DNA of 16,750 nt from Gemmatimonadota bacterium (GTDB lineage: Bacteria > Gemmatimonadota > Gemmatimonadetes > Longimicrobiales > Gaopeijiaceae), in the NCBI GenBank assembly GCA_018678395.1, contig JAHHMJ010000559.1:1-16750 (forward strand), given 5' to 3'. Within the stretch, counting starts at the first letter, position 1, and every line of letters starts with the position of its first letter. The position numbers and the translations under genes are program-made. The notes under the pieces were generated by a model that worked only from the letters and a program-made list of their open reading frames with translations, was not told where the DNA came from and did not search any database. This document shows, piece by piece, positions 14,851 to 16,750 of the stretch.

Positions 14851-15888
14851 TTGTCCCTCCAGAGTCAGAACTACCAGGCGATCTTCGAACGGTCGCCCGA
14901 CGGTATCCTGCTCGTCGATGCCGAAGGCGTGATCCGCGAGGCCAACTCCATGGCCCAGCAGCTCTTCGGGTACCAACGAGACGAACTCGAGGGGATGTCG
15001 GTCGATCGTCTCGTTCCCCCGCACGTGCGCCCTGATCATGGGTCTCACCGGGATCGGTACAGCCGTGCAGCCGCGGTTCGGCCGATGGGGATCGGTATGG
15101 AACTCCGCGCGGTGCGCAACGGCGGCATCGAGTTTCCCGTCGAGATCTCGCTGGCGCCGATCGATGGACCGGACGGCAATACGTGGACCGTGGCGACGGT
15201 GCGTGACGTCTCGCTGCAGAAGCGTCTCCGCGATTTCGGTGCTGGCGCGCTGCGGGCATCCGAGGAAGAACGGGCGCGCATCGCCCGCGACCTCCACGAC
15301 GATACGGCGCAGCGACTCGCCACGGTGCTCGTGCGCTTGAGGCTCCTCGAGAACGAAATCGAGGCGGACGAGGCGATGGCGCGCATCGACGAGATCCGGA
15401 CGGCTCTGCAGGACACCGTCGAGGGGATCCGCCGTATCGCGCGAGGGCTGCGCCCACCCGAACTGGAGGATGCGGGTCTCGAGTCGGCGCTTCGATCGCA
15501 CACCCGCATGCTCCGGGAGGGTCGCGGTGTCGATGTCCTTCTCGACGTCCACGCGGTCGACGAGTACCTGACGCAGGATGGGCGCCTGATTCTCTACCGG
15601 ATCGTCCAGGAGGCGCTGAACAACGTCGTGCGCCACGCGGGAGTCCCACAGGCCCGGGTGACGATTCGCCACGAGGATGGACGGATCACCGGTATCGTGG
15701 AGGACCAGGGCACGGGGTTCTTCCCCCAGCATCTGGCGCTCGAAGGTCGCGGTCTCGGACTCCTCGGCATGCAGGAACGAGCGGTCATGCTCGGTGGCAG
15801 CGTCGCGGTCGAATCGCTGCCGGGGCAGGGCACGCGCGTTCGACTGGACATCCCCGTCGAGATCGAGCGGGAGGTCGGGAGTGTCTGA
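14851..15888 (+). CDS. PAS-domain sensor histidine kinase (NarL/DegS type)
   Basis: A 345-residue cytoplasmic sensor kinase with no membrane helices. Domains are PAS at about 6-122 (NYQAIFERSPDGILLVDAEG ... MGIGMELRAVRNGGIEFPVEISLAPI), a HisKA_3 helix at 137-205 and HATPase at 242-335. The phosphoacceptor is His149 in EEERARIARDLHDDTAQRLA, fully canonical. The N box is YRIVQEALNNVVRHA (249-263); G boxes are VEDQGTGF and GLGLLGMQERA. The PAS segment around His63 aligns without gaps to the heme-ligand region of FixL, so gas or redox sensing is possible. The start is TTG 14851, the only start codon between an upstream in-frame TAA (14758-14760) and the PAS core; no Shine-Dalgarno is visible, so expression may be low. 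The 3' end overlaps the regulator gene by 8 nt. Confidence 0.93.
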   Translation: MSLQSQNYQAIFERSPDGILLVDAEGVIREANSMAQQLFGYQRDELEGMSVDRLVPPHVRPDHGSHRDRYSRAAAVRPMGIGMELRAVRNGGIEFPVEISLAPIDGPDGNTWTVATVRDVSLQKRLRDFGAGALRASEEERARIARDLHDDTAQRLATVLVRLRLLENEIEADEAMARIDEIRTALQDTVEGIRRIARGLRPPELEDAGLESALRSHTRMLREGRGVDVLLDVHAVDEYLTQDGRLILYRIVQEALNNVVRHAGVPQARVTIRHEDGRITGIVEDQGTGFFPQHLALEGRGLGLLGMQERAVMLGGSVAVESLPGQGTRVRLDIPVEIEREVGSV

Positions 15889-16534
15889 AGTCCGCATTCT
15901 GCTCGTCGACGATCATGCGATGTTCCGGGCCGGAATCCGCGCGCTCCTCGAATCCGAGGAGCGTCTGACCGTCGTCGGGGAAGCGGCCACGGGCGACGAC
16001 GCGGTCGACGAGGTCCGGGCGCTCAAGCCCGACGTGGTCGTGATGGACCTGTCCATGCCGGGCTCGAACGGGCTGGAGGCGACCCGCCGGATCGCGGCGT
16101 TGGGACTCGACACGCGGGTACTGGTGTTGACGGTGCACGCCGAGGAGGAGTACCTGGTCCCGGTCGTCGAAGCCGGAGCGAGCGGCTACCTGACCAAGAC
16201 CAGCGCCGACCGCGACCTCATCGAGGCGATTCGGATCGTCGCGCGCGGCGAGGTCTTCCTGCCGCCCAAGGCCACCCGGCTCCTGTTGCAGCAGTACAAG
16301 TCGGCCGAGCAGAATCCCGATTTGATCGGCCTGCACGAGCTGAGCAGCCGCGAGCAGGAGGTGCTCGCGTTGACCGCCGAGGGATTCAGCTCTCGCGAGA
16401 TCGGCAAGAAGCTGTTCATCTCGCCCAAGACGGTGGATACGTACCGGGCGCGGATCATGGACAAGCTGAGGCTCAACCACCGTTCCGAGCTGGTGCGGTT
16501 CGCTCTCCGGGTGGGCCTGCTCAAGGAGATGTAG
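15881..16534 (+). CDS. LuxR/NarL-family response regulator
   Basis: A 217-residue two-component response regulator, the expected partner of the overlapping kinase. The receiver domain (about 3-122) has the acidic pair Asp10/Asp11 (LLVDDHAMFR), phosphoacceptor Asp56 (VVVMDLSMPG), Thr84 (VLVLTVH) and Lys106 (GYLTKTS), so it looks fully active. The DNA-binding LuxR helix-turn-helix is at about 152-212 (LSSREQEVLALTAEGFSSREIGKKLFISPKTVDTYRARIMDKL). GTG 15881 has GGGAGG 6 nt upstream (15869-15874), which supports this start and coupling to the kinase. Related regulators include NarL, NreC and DosR/DevR, which bind palindromes as dimers. Two similar palindromes flank this gene pair and are its probable targets. 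Confidence 0.95.
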   Translation: MSEVRILLVDDHAMFRAGIRALLESEERLTVVGEAATGDDAVDEVRALKPDVVVMDLSMPGSNGLEATRRIAALGLDTRVLVLTVHAEEEYLVPVVEAGASGYLTKTSADRDLIEAIRIVARGEVFLPPKATRLLLQQYKSAEQNPDLIGLHELSSREQEVLALTAEGFSSREIGKKLFISPKTVDTYRARIMDKLRLNHRSELVRFALRVGLLKEM

Positions 16535-16537
16535 TCC

Positions 16538-16562
16538 GGTTGTAGGGGACTCCCCTACAACC
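16538..16562. promoter_or_regulatory. Perfect 25-nt palindrome, operator-like
   Basis: The left arm GGTTGTAGGGGA (16538-16549) is mirrored exactly by 16551-16562 around one central C. It starts 3 nt after the regulator stop. With no room for a loop and no T-run behind it, a protein-binding site fits better than a terminator. Its inner 19 bases resemble the site at 14810-14828 (15 of 19 identical). It resembles, without matching exactly, the NreC site (TAGGG-N4-CCCTA; here the spacer is 5) and the GGGACT half of DosR boxes. Confidence 0.65.
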
Positions 16563-16572
16563 AACCCCGCAC

Positions 16573-16584
16573 ACTCCCCTACAG
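16573..16584. promoter_or_regulatory. Extra operator half-site
   Basis: ACTCCCCTACAG (16573-16584) repeats the right half of the palindrome (ACTCCCCTACAA, 16549-16560) at 11 of 12 positions, exactly 24 nt downstream. Its own left half is degenerate. Together with the full palindrome it makes a tandem array upstream of the gene at 16644. Confidence 0.5.
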
Positions 16585-16601
16585 ATGCTGTCGTGGCGCG
16601 G

Positions 16602-16619
16602 TCGTACCCTACGTACGAT
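16602..16619 (+). promoter_or_regulatory. Candidate -10 region and small inverted repeat before the TauE/SafE-like gene
   Basis: TACGAT (16614-16619) fits a TAnnnT -10 and would place the transcript start near 16626, about 18 nt before ATG 16644. The half-site at 16573-16584 would then centre near -48, a usual activator position. The same spot holds an inverted repeat, TCGTAC (16602-16607) with GTACGA (16613-16618), 5 nt apart. No clear -35 is present. Confidence 0.3.
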
Positions 16620-16643
16620 CGTCGCCCCTCCTACACCGGTATC

Positions 16644-16750
16644 ATGGTCACCTCGCTGGGCGCAGCCGCGCTCGCCGGCCTCGTCGGAAGTCCGCATTGC
16701 ATGGGCATGTGCGGTAGCTTCGCGCTCGCCTGTGGGGGCGGGCGCCGGGG
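16644..16750 (+). CDS. TauE/SafE (DsbD_2) family membrane protein, 5' end only
   Basis: The first 35 codons of a gene that runs off the window. The product begins MVTSLGAAALAGLVGSPHCM, followed by GMCGSFALACGG. The HC-x-GMCG motif in the first membrane helix is the mark of the DsbD_2-type 'sulfite exporter TauE/SafE family' proteins, which are often found beside cbb3 oxidase (ccoNOP), CcoG/CcoI or copper-handling genes and are thought to handle metal or thiol chemistry in the membrane. I chose ATG 16644 because the helix follows at once; GTG 16593 in the same frame would add 17 polar residues. No Shine-Dalgarno is visible. The palindrome array upstream suggests control by the adjacent response regulator. 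Confidence 0.75.
   Translation, partial: MVTSLGAAALAGLVGSPHCMGMCGSFALACGGGRR

Noticed and set aside
13564..15897. 777-residue reading of the pseudokinase frame
   Set aside because: The extra 400 residues are antisense to the PAS kinase gene and cross the divergent spacer. ATG 14689-14691 directly precedes the membrane helices.
16541..16559. Classical NarL heptamer pair (TACYYMT arranged 7-2-7)
   Set aside because: The half-sites read GTAGGGGA/TCCCCTAC and do not fit the heptamer or its 2-nt spacing. The site is only loosely like NreC or DosR boxes.
16538..16562. Rho-independent terminator behind the response regulator
   Set aside because: The palindrome is perfect to the central base, has no T-run, and recurs as a similar site at 14810-14828. 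An operator is the better reading, though termination is not excluded.

Overview
The window is high-GC DNA packed with short-spaced or overlapping genes. It reads as the chromosome of a diderm, probably aerobic to microaerobic bacterium. A Gemmatimonadota-like organism is my best guess, from the gene mix and codon style; this is inference. Diderm signs are the MsrP/MsrQ periplasmic repair pair, a ChaN-type lipoprotein and a small exported protein with beta-barrel character. I see no rRNA, tRNA, CRISPR array, insertion sequence or phage gene.

Layout. Positions 1-2311 (+) hold the tail of a zinc-ribbon protein (probably MscL), an Fpg-like DNA glycosylase, a DinB/YfiT-type metalloenzyme and a YiiM-like MOSC protein. 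A PhzF-family gene (2441-3394, -) follows, with a possible 30-codon gene behind it. It diverges from an AAA ATPase gene (3483-4313, +). Next come msrP and msrQ, a ChaN-family lipoprotein gene, bioY (4-nt overlap with the lipoprotein gene) and an exported DUF1579-like protein, all on + (4398-8293). A polyphosphate kinase 2 gene (8297-9175, -) diverges from a hypothetical membrane-anchored protein (9338-9859, +).

From 14691 down to 9872 six minus-strand genes run close together: a sensor kinase that has lost its phosphoacceptor histidine, a tandem universal stress protein, a two-CBS-domain protein, an exported helical protein, a membrane protein with a NapH/NosR-like cysteine cluster and a small outer-membrane-like protein. 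Divergent from them lies a canonical PAS-containing NarL/DegS-type kinase with its LuxR/NarL-type response regulator (14851-16534, +). The 5' end of a TauE/SafE (DsbD_2) family membrane protein gene, often linked to cbb3-oxidase or copper maturation, follows at 16644.

The most interesting part is 12060-16750. Two palindromes identical at 15 of 19 positions flank the kinase/regulator pair. One lies between the divergent operons (14810-14828) and the other, part of a perfect 25-nt palindrome, between the regulator and the next gene (16541-16559). I infer that they are binding sites of this regulator. The gene set (two-component system, second kinase-like protein, Usp, CBS) recalls the DosR/DevR hypoxia regulon. 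The PAS domain also aligns without gaps to the heme-binding segment of FixL, including a histidine at the heme-ligand position. A plausible reading is an oxygen or redox-responsive regulon that includes a histidine-less pseudokinase.
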